DNA from: Flavobacteriales bacterium
GTDB lineage: Bacteria; Bacteroidota; Bacteroidia; Flavobacteriales_D; Parvicellaceae
Assembly: GCA_020631555.1 (NCBI GenBank)
Contig: JAHDGY010000003.1
Location: 27,512 to 91,511 of the forward strand
Length of the DNA: 64,000 bases
Reading direction: 5' to 3'
The translations under genes and the position numbers were made by a program. Every line of letters begins with the position of its first letter. The first letter of the stretch is position 1. The notes under the pieces are model-generated. The model worked only from the letters and a program-made list of their open reading frames with translations. It was not told the origin of the DNA and did not search any database. Shown here in pieces: positions 41,771 through 52,291 of the stretch.

Positions 41771-42100
41771 ATGGATTTTGAGTTTGAAAGTAAGTGGAGA
41801 GCCACAGTAAAAAAAGCCTCTAACCATTTCGGTGAAGAGCTGGACTTACAAACTATACTATTTCTAATTGGAGCTCAAGAATTGGGTAAAGGTTATTTAA
41901 AACTCAATAAGAACGAAAAAGTTGAGGTAATGCACATTGCTATCTGCACCTTGCTAGAACCGTACGGATACTACAATTTTATGGGGCTAGATGAAGACGG
42001 CTGGCCACATTTCGAAGCCAGCGACAAACTTCCCTCACTATCCAGTGGGCAACAAGACAGACTCATTAAAGAAGCTGTAATGGAATACATGGATAATTAA
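41771..42100 (+). CDS. Conserved hypothetical protein
   Basis: MDFEFESKWRATVKKASNHFGEELDLQTILFLIGAQELGKGY...; divergent from DUF177 gene. Confidence 0.75.
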   Translation: MDFEFESKWRATVKKASNHFGEELDLQTILFLIGAQELGKGYLKLNKNEKVEVMHIAICTLLEPYGYYNFMGLDEDGWPHFEASDKLPSLSSGQQDRLIKEAVMEYMDN

Positions 42101-42145
42101 CTCAGTGTTTAACAAAACATTTTATTCGCTCTTACAATCAGCTTC

Positions 42146-43219
42146 TCAGTCTTCTAAACTAGCCAAATCCCCAACAAACTGTTTAATTAGCTGTTCGCTT
42201 TGTTTACGACAAACCAACAACGTACCATCGCTTTCAACAACAATATAATCGCTCAGTCCTTCCAAAACCACCGTCTTACCATCCGGAACCTTTACCATAT
42301 TGCCAGAACTTTCGTAAAATCTAACCTTATTACCGATCAATGCATTTTGATTCGAGTCGTGTTCAACATGTGTGTAGAGCGAACCCCAAGTACCTAAATC
42401 AGACCAACCAAATTCGGAGAGAACAACCTTAACATTATCCGCTTTCTCCATTACACCATAGTCAATCGAAATATTCTCTGCTTTCTGATAATTATCATCA
42501 ATAAACGCCTGCTCCGACGAATCGTTGTAAAACCCTGCTCCTTTGGAAAACAACTGATTTATTTCAGGCAAATACCTAGAAAATGAATTGCTAATACTCT
42601 TGGCCGACCAAATAAATATACCTGAATTCCAATAGAAATTTCCAGCCGCCAAAAGCTCCTTAGCCTTTTCTAAATTAGGCTTCTCAGTAAAACTATCTAC
42701 TTTCTGAACACTACCAATCTCTTTACTTCCATCAGCTGAAAACTGGATGTAACCATAACCGGTATCAGGACGAGACGGCTTAATCCCTAATGTCACTAGC
42801 ACATCCCCACCCATAGCCTCAGCAATCGCGGTTTGAATTGTTTTGGTAAATTCCTCCTCTTTCGTCACCAAATGATCAGAAGGAGCAACAACGATACACG
42901 CATCAGGGTTTAGTGCATTTATTTTGTGCGTTGCATAGGCTATACAGGGCGCAGTATTTCTCATACACGGCTCGCACATTATCTGATGTGGCTCCAATTC
43001 CGGCAATTGTTCTGCCACCAACTCCCGGTATTCCTTATTTGTTGCAATAAAAATATTGCCTTTGTCACACGAATTGAGGAACCGGTCATATGTCATCTGA
43101 AGCAAGGTTCGTCCTGTGCCCAAAATATCGTGAAATTGCTTTGGAAATTTCTTTGTACTCATTGGCCAGAATCTACTACCGATCCCACCGGCCATGATTA
43201 CCGCATAATTATCCTTCAT
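42146..43219 (-). CDS. manC: Mannose-1-phosphate guanylyltransferase
   Basis: MKDNYAVIMAGGIGSRFWPMSTKKFPKQFHDI; FTEKPNLEKAKELL; WNSGIFIW. Confidence 0.93.
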   Translation of the reverse strand: MKDNYAVIMAGGIGSRFWPMSTKKFPKQFHDILGTGRTLLQMTYDRFLNSCDKGNIFIATNKEYRELVAEQLPELEPHQIMCEPCMRNTAPCIAYATHKINALNPDACIVVAPSDHLVTKEEEFTKTIQTAIAEAMGGDVLVTLGIKPSRPDTGYGYIQFSADGSKEIGSVQKVDSFTEKPNLEKAKELLAAGNFYWNSGIFIWSAKSISNSFSRYLPEINQLFSKGAGFYNDSSEQAFIDDNYQKAENISIDYGVMEKADNVKVVLSEFGWSDLGTWGSLYTHVEHDSNQNALIGNKVRFYESSGNMVKVPDGKTVVLEGLSDYIVVESDGTLLVCRKQSEQLIKQFVGDLASLED

Positions 43220-43315
43220 AGATAAGCTCAAATTTATTTCTTCACGCTGATAGTAATTTCAGCACAATGCTCCGCATAAAAATAATTATTTACCCACTGG
43301 CTACCCAATCCAGCA

Positions 43316-43990
43316 TTAGCTAGTCTCTACTTCGGCCATCGGATGGACACTATAGTATTTCTTGAATATACTTGGACCGGCAGCTCGACATCGGTAACGC
43401 GTTCGAACCAAAGGTCCCTTAACAAATTCACGCCCCGATCCTTTTAAAGTAAACCGCTCATTTAGCGCCAAATCTTTAACAAATAATTGAGCCCCTGTTT
43501 GCCCATCATATTTTCGAAGCTCCGAAAGCAACCGACGATCAGAAAATGTAGAAGCATAACCTCTACTAACATGATGCTTAACACAAATATCCAAAGGCGG
43601 AGGAAAAATCCCTACACCTAGCAGCGGCTCCATTAATTCCCTAAACTGGTTTTGCCATTCCTTGCCATGAGGTTTGACTTTAGATTTATATTGGTTCCAA
43701 ACCACTAAATGCGCAATCTCGTGAATCAGTGTAACCAGAAAATTATATTGATTTAAATTAGAATTGACCGTGATTCTGTGTCCAAGATTACCATGCGGCG
43801 CCTTATAATCTCCAATTTTAGTTGATCTTGGTCTAGTTATCCTTAAAGTACACTGAAACTTGTCCAACAATTCTGAACAATAATTGACCGCCGGAATTGG
43901 AACGGAACTTTTTAGTGCTTCTCTTGAAGATTTAGACATTGCGCTGAACCTCTTTCTTTGAGCTCCAGGTCGGACAATCGTTGCACCCAT
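43316..43990 (-). CDS. SprT-like domain protein
   Basis: VTLIHEIAHLVVWNQYKSKVKPHGKEWQNQFRELM zinc-metallopeptidase-like motif; start codon uncertain. Confidence 0.85.
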   Translation of the reverse strand: MGATIVRPGAQRKRFSAMSKSSREALKSSVPIPAVNYCSELLDKFQCTLRITRPRSTKIGDYKAPHGNLGHRITVNSNLNQYNFLVTLIHEIAHLVVWNQYKSKVKPHGKEWQNQFRELMEPLLGVGIFPPPLDICVKHHVSRGYASTFSDRRLLSELRKYDGQTGAQLFVKDLALNERFTLKGSGREFVKGPLVRTRYRCRAAGPSIFKKYYSVHPMAEVETS

Positions 43991-44178
43991 TTTTTTTACC
44001 TCGACATCCACCTATCAACGTCGCAACCATCAAGATAGCAAACACATACATTACTCCACTAATTCTAATCCTAATTGATTTAAAGCCCATCATGTTCAAA
44101 ATTATGAATTACAGAGTTATTAACGGTAATGATTTAACCTTATTTTCGCACAGAATCGCAGGATGCGAAAAATCGTAA

Positions 44179-44919
44179 ATGTCTTTTTTTCAATATATTG
44201 GTAAATACTCGCTAATGCTCTCAGCATGCTTCTCATGGCCGGACAAGTTTTCTGTCTTTTGGAACCATGTTATGAAAGAGATGATTCGTCTGGGAGTCAA
44301 ATCTTTAGGCATTGTCATTTTAATGTCTGCTTTCATGGGAGGAGTGATTGTTATTCAGACCAATGCCGCAATCGATAGCCCATTAATTCCAGCTTACACT
44401 GTGGGATTCACCACAAGACAATCGGTAATATTAGAGTTTGCCCCTACCATTATCTGTTTAATCCTTGCAGGAATTGTTGGGTCGAGTATATCCTCTGAAC
44501 TAGGAACTATGAGAATTACGGAGCAAATTGATGCCCTTGACATAATGGGCGTAAATAGCGCTTCTTTTTTAATCCTACCTAAAATTATTGCCGCGGTTAT
44601 CATTTTTCCAATATTAATAATGTATAGTATGGCCACAGGTCTAGTTGGAGGCTGGTTAGCATGCCAGAGTCTTGACAATATTAGCTCTCAGACCTATTTA
44701 ATGGGCCTTCAGTGGTATTGGGATCCATTCTATTTACAATACGCATTGATCAAAACCGCAATTTTCGCTTTCATCATAACTTCAGTGTCTGCTTGCGAAG
44801 GCTACCATGCAAGTGGCGGGACTCTCGAAGTTGGTAGATCAAGTACAAAGGCCGTAATCTACAGTTGTATGACTATTCTTCTAACCAATTACGTGATAAC
44901 CCAGTTATTATTACTGTAG
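44179..44919 (+). CDS. mlaE: MlaE-type ABC transporter permease
   Basis: GGVIVIQTNAAI...ELGTMRITEQIDALDIMGVNSASFLILPKIIAAVI. Confidence 0.92.
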   Translation: MSFFQYIGKYSLMLSACFSWPDKFSVFWNHVMKEMIRLGVKSLGIVILMSAFMGGVIVIQTNAAIDSPLIPAYTVGFTTRQSVILEFAPTIICLILAGIVGSSISSELGTMRITEQIDALDIMGVNSASFLILPKIIAAVIIFPILIMYSMATGLVGGWLACQSLDNISSQTYLMGLQWYWDPFYLQYALIKTAIFAFIITSVSACEGYHASGGTLEVGRSSTKAVIYSCMTILLTNYVITQLLLL

Positions 44920-44923
44920 TAGT

Positions 44924-45676
44924 TTGATAGAAGTAAAAAATATATTCAAGGGGTTCAATGGCGTTGAAATTTTGAAGGACGTTACCTTTACTTTTGAAGC
45001 CGGAAAAACCAATCTTATCATTGGTCAAAGTGGATCGGGAAAATCCGTATTAACCAAATGCATCGTTGGCTTACTTGATCCAGATAGAGGACAAGTACTT
45101 TACGACGGAAGAGATTTGGCTGCGATGAAAGCCAAAGAAAAGAAGGCGATCCGAACAGAAATCGGAATGCTATTCCAAGGTGGTGCGCTGTTCGATTCCA
45201 TGACCGTTATTGAAAACGTAGAGTTTCCCTTGCAAATGTTCACCAAAATGAAACCCAATGAACGGCGAGATCGCGCTAGATTTTGCCTTGACAGGGTGAA
45301 CATAAAAGACAAAGACGGCCTTTATCCCGCAGAAATAAGTGGTGGGATGCAGAAACGAGTTGCAATTGCACGCGCAATTGCTATGCAGCCCAGGTACTTA
45401 TTTTGTGATGAACCAAACTCCGGCTTAGACCCTGTTACTGCAATTGTAATTGATAATCTGATTCAAGAGATCACGCAAGAGTTCAATATAACCACAGTCG
45501 TAATTACACACGACATGAACTCTGTACTAGAGATTGGCGAAAATATCATGTTTATCAACAAGGGAGAAAATTGGTGGGTAGGTGATCGCAACAGTATTCT
45601 GAAAACAGAAAATGAAGAAGTTAACAACTTTGTTTATGTATCAAAGTTTATGAGTCAATTCAGGGATCAGATTTAA
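44924..45676 (+). CDS. mlaF: ABC transporter ATP-binding protein (MlaF type), TTG start
   Basis: IIGQSGSGKSVLTKCIVGLL Walker A; ISGGMQKRVAIARAIA signature; LFCDEPNSGLDP Walker B. Confidence 0.93.
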   Translation: MIEVKNIFKGFNGVEILKDVTFTFEAGKTNLIIGQSGSGKSVLTKCIVGLLDPDRGQVLYDGRDLAAMKAKEKKAIRTEIGMLFQGGALFDSMTVIENVEFPLQMFTKMKPNERRDRARFCLDRVNIKDKDGLYPAEISGGMQKRVAIARAIAMQPRYLFCDEPNSGLDPVTAIVIDNLIQEITQEFNITTVVITHDMNSVLEIGENIMFINKGENWWVGDRNSILKTENEEVNNFVYVSKFMSQFRDQI

Positions 45677-46070
45677 TTTCTTGACACAATTCAATTAAAA
45701 CTCCGTTGGATGATTTCGGATGTAAAAAACAAACCAACTTGTTGTCTGCACCCATTTTAGGTTCGCTGTTTAAAATTTGAAATCCTTCGGCCTTCAATCT
45801 TTTCATTTCTTTTTGAATATCATCTACATCAAATGCAATGTGATGTATTCCTTCACCTCGTTTAGCTATGAATTTGGCAATGGCACTTTCTGGTTTGGTG
45901 GTTTCCAGCAATTCAATTTTGGACTCACCAATTTTTAAAAATGACGTCAATACTCCTTCCCCAGCAACTTCTTCTCGCTTGTAGGGAGAAACATTCAAAA
46001 TCTTGGAATACGTTGCTTCAGCTTCCTTTAAATTTGAAACTGCAATTCCAATGTGCTCGATCTTCTTCAT
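45660..46070 (-). CDS. mce: Methylmalonyl-CoA epimerase
   Basis: MKKIEHIGIAVSNLKEAEATYSKIL...GEGIHHIAFDVDDI. Confidence 0.93.
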   Translation of the reverse strand: MKKIEHIGIAVSNLKEAEATYSKILNVSPYKREEVAGEGVLTSFLKIGESKIELLETTKPESAIAKFIAKRGEGIHHIAFDVDDIQKEMKRLKAEGFQILNSEPKMGADNKLVCFLHPKSSNGVLIELCQEIKSDP

Positions 46071-46143
46071 CCGAATCAACTTTATTCTACAAAGGAAAAT
46101 AATTGGAAGAATTAAACCAGCAATTATAAACCTCTCATCCAAA

Positions 46144-46187
46144 AACTAAGAAAGCTCGCTAGGAGCACCTAACGAGCTTTCTTAGTT
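46144..46187. terminator. Long-stem bidirectional hairpin
   Basis: aactaagaaagctcgctagg-agca-cctaacgagctttcttagtt: 20-bp stem with one mismatch. Confidence 0.85.
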
Positions 46188-46203
46188 CCAACAGACACTA
46201 GTT

Positions 46204-47016
46204 TCAGCGCTTATTAAAATTTTCAAACTTGTTATCGTAATTTAGATAATGCATTCCACTTTTTAAACCTGAGCAATCTACTTGCTTTCCGTATCCTTTT
46301 TTCACTACATTTCCATAGGAATCGTAAACCTCAAAAAGTGACTCAGCATCAGAATCTCCACGTTTAAAACTTATTACGTCTCTAACCTTTTGTGGTTCAA
46401 AAGTCAATTCTTTGACTGCATGATAAAATCTAGCTTGCTGCGAAATTCTTGGCCGACCGGTATAATCAACCTGCTTTACACGGAACTTATTCTCCCCAGA
46501 ATGCGGTTCGACTTTAAAACTGTACTCCCTGCTAACTTTAGATCCAGCCCCTTCAACCTCCCCAATCTTAATCCATTTATTCCACCTATACTGCTCAACA
46601 ATATAGGTTAGCTGACCGCTTTCGTTTTCTGTCACCCACTTCATTGTTAAATCATCATCAACCTTGATAGAGGTAACATCAAATGTGCTTTTTGGCTTAA
46701 GAACTTCCGGATTTAGTACCTTTGGTCCGCACCCTGCTTTATGGTAAAGCTTGACGACAACCGGATCCCCATCTTTCAATTGAAAGTTAGAGAAATCAAT
46801 TTCGAAAGCACTAGAATTTATTTCGTCCGTTGTAATGTCACCATTAACAGTAACCTTTATGGCGCAAAAACCAACACCTGAACCAGCAAATGGATTTTGA
46901 ACGTACAAATTCTTCCCCTGAAAATGTCCGTTTAGAACAACAATACTTTCATCTTGAGCGATCAAACCACCAAAACTGGATAATCCAACAAGAACAAAAA
47001 GCAGCAATTTTAGCAT
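46204..47016 (-). CDS. Secreted hypothetical protein with T9SS-like C-terminal tail
   Basis: Signal MLKLLLFVLVGLSSFGGLIAQ; FEVYDSYGNVVKKGYGKQVDCSGLKSGMHYLNY. Confidence 0.7.
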   Translation of the reverse strand: MLKLLLFVLVGLSSFGGLIAQDESIVVLNGHFQGKNLYVQNPFAGSGVGFCAIKVTVNGDITTDEINSSAFEIDFSNFQLKDGDPVVVKLYHKAGCGPKVLNPEVLKPKSTFDVTSIKVDDDLTMKWVTENESGQLTYIVEQYRWNKWIKIGEVEGAGSKVSREYSFKVEPHSGENKFRVKQVDYTGRPRISQQARFYHAVKELTFEPQKVRDVISFKRGDSDAESLFEVYDSYGNVVKKGYGKQVDCSGLKSGMHYLNYDNKFENFNKR

Positions 47017-47307
47017 AATGTTAGTAACGGCTGGCGTTAGTATACAGCAATAATAACAGCTATTTTGGACATATCAAAATGGCTTATACCTTTTCAACAT
47101 TACAACTACCTGATTACACGTCTATTACCGACTTATCAGCATGTAATTAACTATATAACTTACGCCAATTTATTTATTAAACGGTTTGTATCGGGAAGAA
47201 TACGGCCATTACCAACCATAGGTTACAACAAATCGGCAACCCGTTAAAACCATCTGTAAATAGACTTGAATTTCTCTCCGAATTGCAAACTTTTCCGACC
47301 ACCTGAA

Positions 47308-48027
47308 TCAAGTAGATACGATATACTCTTCTGGAATTAGCGGCTCCATTTTGTATCTCATGACGAGCTGAATTGTGGCAACTACATCTTTTTCACAATA
47401 TTGAATAATCCTATCCAAATCGTTTTCCTTGTAGTACACATTCGCAACTTGACTACCATCAATATCATCTTTAGGAGTAGGAATGTTCAGCACGTAGGTT
47501 AACAAATCGAGAGAAGTGTACGCCTTGTAATCTCCAAATTTCCATAACTCCATTGTGTCTAAGTGCTTTATTTCCCATGGCTTTTTACCTGCGATATCTA
47601 ACAGTCCGGGTAATTCGACTCCAAGAATCACCATTCTGCGCGCGATGTACGGAAAATCAAACTCCTTTCCATTGTGAGCTCCAAGCAAGTGATCTGGACC
47701 ATTAAAATGAGACTGGAGCAAATTGGCAAAGTCAACTAATAACTCCCTTTCATCGTGACTTGCAAAAGATTTTAACCGTACATGATTTTCGCCTTGCTTT
47801 TGAACAACAAACCCAACCGAAATGCAAACAATTTTTCCGAACTCAGCATAAATGCCCGCCCGATCAAACAACTCCTCGGCAGTCTTCTCCTCTCTTTCTT
47901 GGAGAAAAACAGTTTTTTTTGCCCACAATTCACGTCCTCGACTGTCCAATTCATCGTAACTGGAAACCGTAGAAACCGTTTCAATGTCCAAAAAAAGAAC
48001 CTTAGATATATCGAGGTACTTCAGCAA
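47308..48027 (-). CDS. PolB-like 3'-5' exonuclease domain protein
   Basis: VLFLDIETVSTVSSYDEL; LLGAHNGKEFDFPYIARRM; QYCEKDVVATIQL DEDD-type motifs. Confidence 0.85.
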   Translation of the reverse strand: MLKYLDISKVLFLDIETVSTVSSYDELDSRGRELWAKKTVFLQEREEKTAEELFDRAGIYAEFGKIVCISVGFVVQKQGENHVRLKSFASHDERELLVDFANLLQSHFNGPDHLLGAHNGKEFDFPYIARRMVILGVELPGLLDIAGKKPWEIKHLDTMELWKFGDYKAYTSLDLLTYVLNIPTPKDDIDGSQVANVYYKENDLDRIIQYCEKDVVATIQLVMRYKMEPLIPEEYIVST

Positions 48028-48038
48028 AAGATCAAAAC

Positions 48039-49220
48039 CTAGGAATTAAAAGCCGCTATCCCGGTGACGTCTAGTCCCGTAATCAATAAATGGATATCAT
48101 GCGTCCCTTCATAAGTGATCACTGATTCTAGATTCGCCATGTGACGCATTATTGAATATTCATTTGTGATACCCATAGCTCCATGAATTTGGCGCGCCTC
48201 ACGAGCAATATCCAAAGCCATTTCAACATTATTTCGTTTGGCCATAGAAATTTGAGCAGAAGTTGCCCGTCCTTCGTTTCTCAATTGCCCTAGGCGATAC
48301 GTCAAAAATTGCGCTTTAGTAATTTCCGTAATCATTTCTGCCAATTTCTTTTGAATCAACTGAAACGATGCGATTGGCTTACCAAATTGAATCCTTTCCT
48401 TTGAATAACGTAACGCTAAATCGTAACAATCCATCCCGGCTCCAATTGCTCCCCATGCTATTCCATAACGTGCGCTGTCTAAACAACTTAACGGGGCTCC
48501 TAGTCCATTTCTTCCAGGCAGCAAATTCTCCTTAGGAATCTTAACATTATTAAATATTAATTCACCTGTAATTGACGCTCTCAAAGAATGTTTACCATGC
48601 ATTTCTGGTGCAGTAAACCCTTCCATTCCTTTTTCAACCAATAGGCCATGGATTCTACCCTCCTCATTCTTAGCCCAAACCACAGCAACCTGCGATAACG
48701 GCGAATTGGAAATCCACATTTTAGAACCATTCAATAAATAATGATCTCCTTTATCCACAAAGTTGGTCAGCATTCCGCCGGGATTTGACCCATGGTCTGG
48801 CTCTGTCAAACCAAAGCACCCCAACCATTCTCCAGACGCCAATTTCGGCAAAAACTTTTGCTTTTGCTCTTCCGTTCCATACTTCCAGATTGGATACATC
48901 ACCAATGAACTTTGCACAGAAGCAGTTGATCTTAATCCTGAATCGCAACGCTCGAGTTCTTGCATTAACAATCCGTAGGAAATCTGATCTAATCCTGCCC
49001 CACCGTATTCCTCAGGTATGTACGGACCAAAAGCACCAATCTCCCCCAAACCAGGTAATATATGTTCAGGGAATTTAGCCTTCTCAAAACAGTCTTCTAT
49101 AATTGGGCTGACGGTTTCCTTCACCCATGCACGAGAAGAATCACGAATTAACTTATGTTCATCCGTTAGTAACTCATCCATCATGTAGTAATCATGTGCC
49201 TCAAACCTATCGGTGCTCAT
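48039..49220 (-). CDS. Acyl-CoA dehydrogenase, glutaryl-CoA dehydrogenase-like
   Basis: GCFGLTEPDHGSNPGGM; RQIHGAMGITNEYSIMRHMANLESVITYEGTHDIH. Confidence 0.9.
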   Translation of the reverse strand: MSTDRFEAHDYYMMDELLTDEHKLIRDSSRAWVKETVSPIIEDCFEKAKFPEHILPGLGEIGAFGPYIPEEYGGAGLDQISYGLLMQELERCDSGLRSTASVQSSLVMYPIWKYGTEEQKQKFLPKLASGEWLGCFGLTEPDHGSNPGGMLTNFVDKGDHYLLNGSKMWISNSPLSQVAVVWAKNEEGRIHGLLVEKGMEGFTAPEMHGKHSLRASITGELIFNNVKIPKENLLPGRNGLGAPLSCLDSARYGIAWGAIGAGMDCYDLALRYSKERIQFGKPIASFQLIQKKLAEMITEITKAQFLTYRLGQLRNEGRATSAQISMAKRNNVEMALDIAREARQIHGAMGITNEYSIMRHMANLESVITYEGTHDIHLLITGLDVTGIAAFNS

Positions 49221-49686
49221 ATTTGCAAGAATATTGGTGAATAAGGTAGCAAAGCTAAATAATCATTTGAAAAATTTAACATAATCCCCCAAAACTGACT
49301 TTTCTTAACAAGAAGCCACGATCATTCGGCAACAACTAAAATATTGGTAGATAAAATACTTCATTGCATCGAGTGAAGGCGTGCGAGAAAACAAATCAGA
49401 TTTGATCAAAATTGAATAAAAAAAAGTAATTTTCAGCCCCCCCTGACTGAAAAGAAATAATCGTTTCAAAATTTCATTTTTAACATATCCAACCACTTAA
49501 AAAAAATCTATTATATCAATTGAGACCTTTGAATAATTCAGATTGAGGTTTTGGAAACTGTTTAGTGTGACTTTTTAACTGGTTTCTTTTTCGAGAACTA
49601 GCAGATTGTTTTTTGTGATTTTTTGCTTTTGGGGGCATATTTTGCCCTGACTTTCTTAGCCACCTAGCCTGATAATCAGCACCAGG

Positions 49687-49902
49687 TTGTTCCACTTTTT
49701 TGAAATTATGATACGATGTTCCTTTTCAGACACACTCTTCTGGACGGGTATCAACAAAAGTGTAAGAAGAACTCTGAAAATCAGAGGAGCTTTTCCAAAC
49801 GAAGAAGCTGTGCTCGCGCTAATAACTAGCACCGCAAAAGAAAAAGGAGAAAAAGCTTATAAATACCCAATTCACAATTTTAAATTTGAACCTAAATTTT
49901 GA
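49687..49902 (+). pseudogene. IS256/mutator-family transposase C-terminal remnant
   Basis: GINKSVRRTLKIRGAFPNEEAVLALITSTAKEK matches the TNAIESLNR.IRK..K.RG.FPNDEAALKLI region; upstream part missing. Confidence 0.7.
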
Positions 49903-49934
49903 TAATGGACTTATTAAATTATTGAAAACTCCAG

Positions 49935-49966
49935 CAATAACCAGACACACTAATCTGGACACTACC
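49935..49966 (+). repeat. 32-bp sequence shared (inverted) with 21470..21501
   Basis: caataaccagacacactaatctggacactacc equals reverse complement of 21470..21501. Confidence 0.9.
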
Positions 49967-50147
49967 AAACTCCATTTTCAGGGCGGACTATTTTCTTACC
50001 AAAATAATTTCACCGCAATAGCAAGCCGTTAATAGACAACTCACCCACAGTAACGCCGTCTAATGCCAATCACTAGAATCAATGCTACCGAATCAAAATC
50101 CCTTTTTTGCCGATAATTGGGATTTCTGTTAAAAACTCAACCAATAT

Positions 50148-50426
50148 TCATTGCTGAGTCCAAAAACCTCCTGATTTATTGGTTCGATCATTTTGAAATG
50201 ATAAAGGATCTAGAACATCCAAAAAGTGTCGAAAAGTGGTAGTTTTCTTTTTAATTCCTTCTATTTCTCCGTAACCTCGAGACGAAATTAATACCCCTTC
50301 TAGCCTCTCATTACGGGTATTGATAAGATACACCGTCCAGTCCGATTCAGAATTCTCATCCTTGATAACATCAATTGCTACCCCCTCAACTTTCGGTATT
50401 TCAATATCCTTCAACATATTATTCAA
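50148..50426 (-). CDS. Hypothetical protein
   Basis: 92-aa ORF, 8-bp overlap with the 3' end of the upstream serine hydrolase gene. Confidence 0.65.
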   Translation of the reverse strand: MNNMLKDIEIPKVEGVAIDVIKDENSESDWTVYLINTRNERLEGVLISSRGYGEIEGIKKKTTTFRHFLDVLDPLSFQNDRTNKSGGFWTQQ

Positions 50427-51582
50427 TCATCTCTAACGCAGCGTCAATGTGTTCAGTTAAATCATCTGGATGTCCAGTTTCATTTACCAACTTACGTGTT
50501 TCGCCGGTGCGCACAACAACTAAATCTCTTTCCGGAATTCCAATTACATATTGACCTAAAATTCCCCGTGCGTAAAAAATCTGCATCCCCTTATGCTTAG
50601 CGCACCACCAATGCCATCCGTATCGATTGTTTTGTGCTCCGTACTCATCTTTTTCGGTACCCGCACTAATTACCTTGTCAACGTACGCTTCCGAAATCAA
50701 TTGTTTTCCTCCCCACCTGCCCTTGTTCAGCATAAGTTGTCCGATACGAGCAAAATCTGTCGAAGTGGCGTAAAAGCAACAGAATGCCTTTTCCATTCCA
50801 TTTTCCTTATCCAAATTCCACAGTGCATCACTTTCAGCATTTAAAGGAGTCCAAAGCTTGCGTGCTGCGTAATTAGACAGTGGTTCCTTCACCGCCTCGC
50901 GAACTACAAAAGCCATCAGCTGACTATCTCCACTTTTATAACTAAATTTTTTTCCCGGTGTGTCCGTCAATTTCCGGTTACCAATTACCTCCTGCAAATC
51001 ATCTCCATAATATGCTTTCGCATTGTCTGAAAATGGATTCTTTCCGCTTTCAATCCACGTTAACCCCGAACTCATTTTCAGAACATCTGAAATCTTGACA
51101 TTCCTCCTTACGTCAGAACCTAAAACCGAAACATACTTAGCCACAGGATCATTTAAATCAGAAATACGTCCCTCTTCAAGAGCTATTCCTGCTAACAACC
51201 CTACTATAGATTTGGCAACCGAAAACGAATTGGTGGGAGTATTCGCAGAATAATCACTCCAGTATTGCTCAAAAAGCAACTTTCCCTGGTGCACTACCAC
51301 GAATGAAGCTGTACTGATACTGTCCAACTTTTTCTCTGCCAACGCAGTCAATGAAACCTTACCATAATTCGGATGCTTTGTCCAAGGAATCGGATTTGCC
51401 GCTGAGATTTTTCTGTTTTCGAAAATATGGGACTCCGTAATGGAAGGACCAGACCGGCCGACACAGTACGTATTTGCAACCCCTTTTAAAAGATAAGAAT
51501 GACCAGTACAAACCAGTAAAATGCAACAGACGGCTATTCCCCCCCCAACAGAGACAAGAATTTTTTTCAATTTGTTGAGCAT
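50419..51582 (-). CDS. Serine hydrolase (beta-lactamase/class C family)
   Basis: FSVAKSIVGLLAGIALEEGRI (SxxK); FSYKSGDSQLMAFVV; YGWHWWC. Confidence 0.9.
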   Translation of the reverse strand: MLNKLKKILVSVGGGIAVCCILLVCTGHSYLLKGVANTYCVGRSGPSITESHIFENRKISAANPIPWTKHPNYGKVSLTALAEKKLDSISTASFVVVHQGKLLFEQYWSDYSANTPTNSFSVAKSIVGLLAGIALEEGRISDLNDPVAKYVSVLGSDVRRNVKISDVLKMSSGLTWIESGKNPFSDNAKAYYGDDLQEVIGNRKLTDTPGKKFSYKSGDSQLMAFVVREAVKEPLSNYAARKLWTPLNAESDALWNLDKENGMEKAFCCFYATSTDFARIGQLMLNKGRWGGKQLISEAYVDKVISAGTEKDEYGAQNNRYGWHWWCAKHKGMQIFYARGILGQYVIGIPERDLVVVRTGETRKLVNETGHPDDLTEHIDAALEMIE

Positions 51583-51585
51583 AAT

Positions 51586-52290
51586 TTAAATCTCGTAGTC
51601 AAAGTCGAACACATTTGCGAAGTTCAACTTCAGAGATTCTTTTACGCGAGTCATGTCAACAAGTTCCCCCAATTCCGATTGCATTGAGGTAACAGACTTA
51701 TTTGTAATACCGCAAGGCACAATATTGTTAAAGTAAGACAGGTCAGAATTTACGTTAAATCCAATGCCATGCATTGTCACCCATCTGCTAGATTTAACAC
51801 CCATCGCACAGATTTTTCTAGCACGCATTGGGTCATTTGGATCCAACCAAACTCCAGTTTCGCCATCAGAACGTTCAGCGTTAATTCCAAATTCTTTCAA
51901 TGTTAGAATAACTGCCTCTTCTAAACATCTCATGTAGCGGTAAATATCGGTAAAAAAGCACTCGAGATCGAAAATTGGATATCCTACCAACTGACCAGGA
52001 CCATGGTAGGTAATATCCCCCCCACGATTAGTCTGGACATAAGTTGCAGATTTCAATCCAAGCTCCTTTTCTCCAATCAATAAATTATTTTGATCTCCAC
52101 TTTTTCCCAAGGTGTACACGTGGGGGTGCTCACAAAACAGCAAATAGTTTTTTGCCTTTTCCTGTGATTCTTCCGGAAATTTACGATTCCGAATTTTTGC
52201 GTTAATGTTTGCTTCAAAAAGTTCGGTCTGATAATCCCAAGCTTTTTGATATTCGATGGTCCCTAAATCCTGATATTCTACTACATTCAT
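51586..52290 (-). CDS. lipB: Octanoyltransferase
   Basis: RGGDITYHGPGQLVGYPIFDL; KICAMGVKSSRWVTMHGIGFNV. Confidence 0.96.
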   Translation of the reverse strand: MNVVEYQDLGTIEYQKAWDYQTELFEANINAKIRNRKFPEESQEKAKNYLLFCEHPHVYTLGKSGDQNNLLIGEKELGLKSATYVQTNRGGDITYHGPGQLVGYPIFDLECFFTDIYRYMRCLEEAVILTLKEFGINAERSDGETGVWLDPNDPMRARKICAMGVKSSRWVTMHGIGFNVNSDLSYFNNIVPCGITNKSVTSMQSELGELVDMTRVKESLKLNFANVFDFDYEI

Positions 52291-52291
52291 T

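Noticed and set aside
43343-43356. TGGACACTATAG match near the 3' end of the SprT-like gene, resembling IS end motif at 21106
   Set aside because: Only about 12 bp and inside intact coding sequence, likely chance.
49305-49496. 63-aa minus-strand ORF in the gap after the acyl-CoA dehydrogenase gene
   Set aside because: AT-rich non-coding composition, no motif, no RBS-like sequence.
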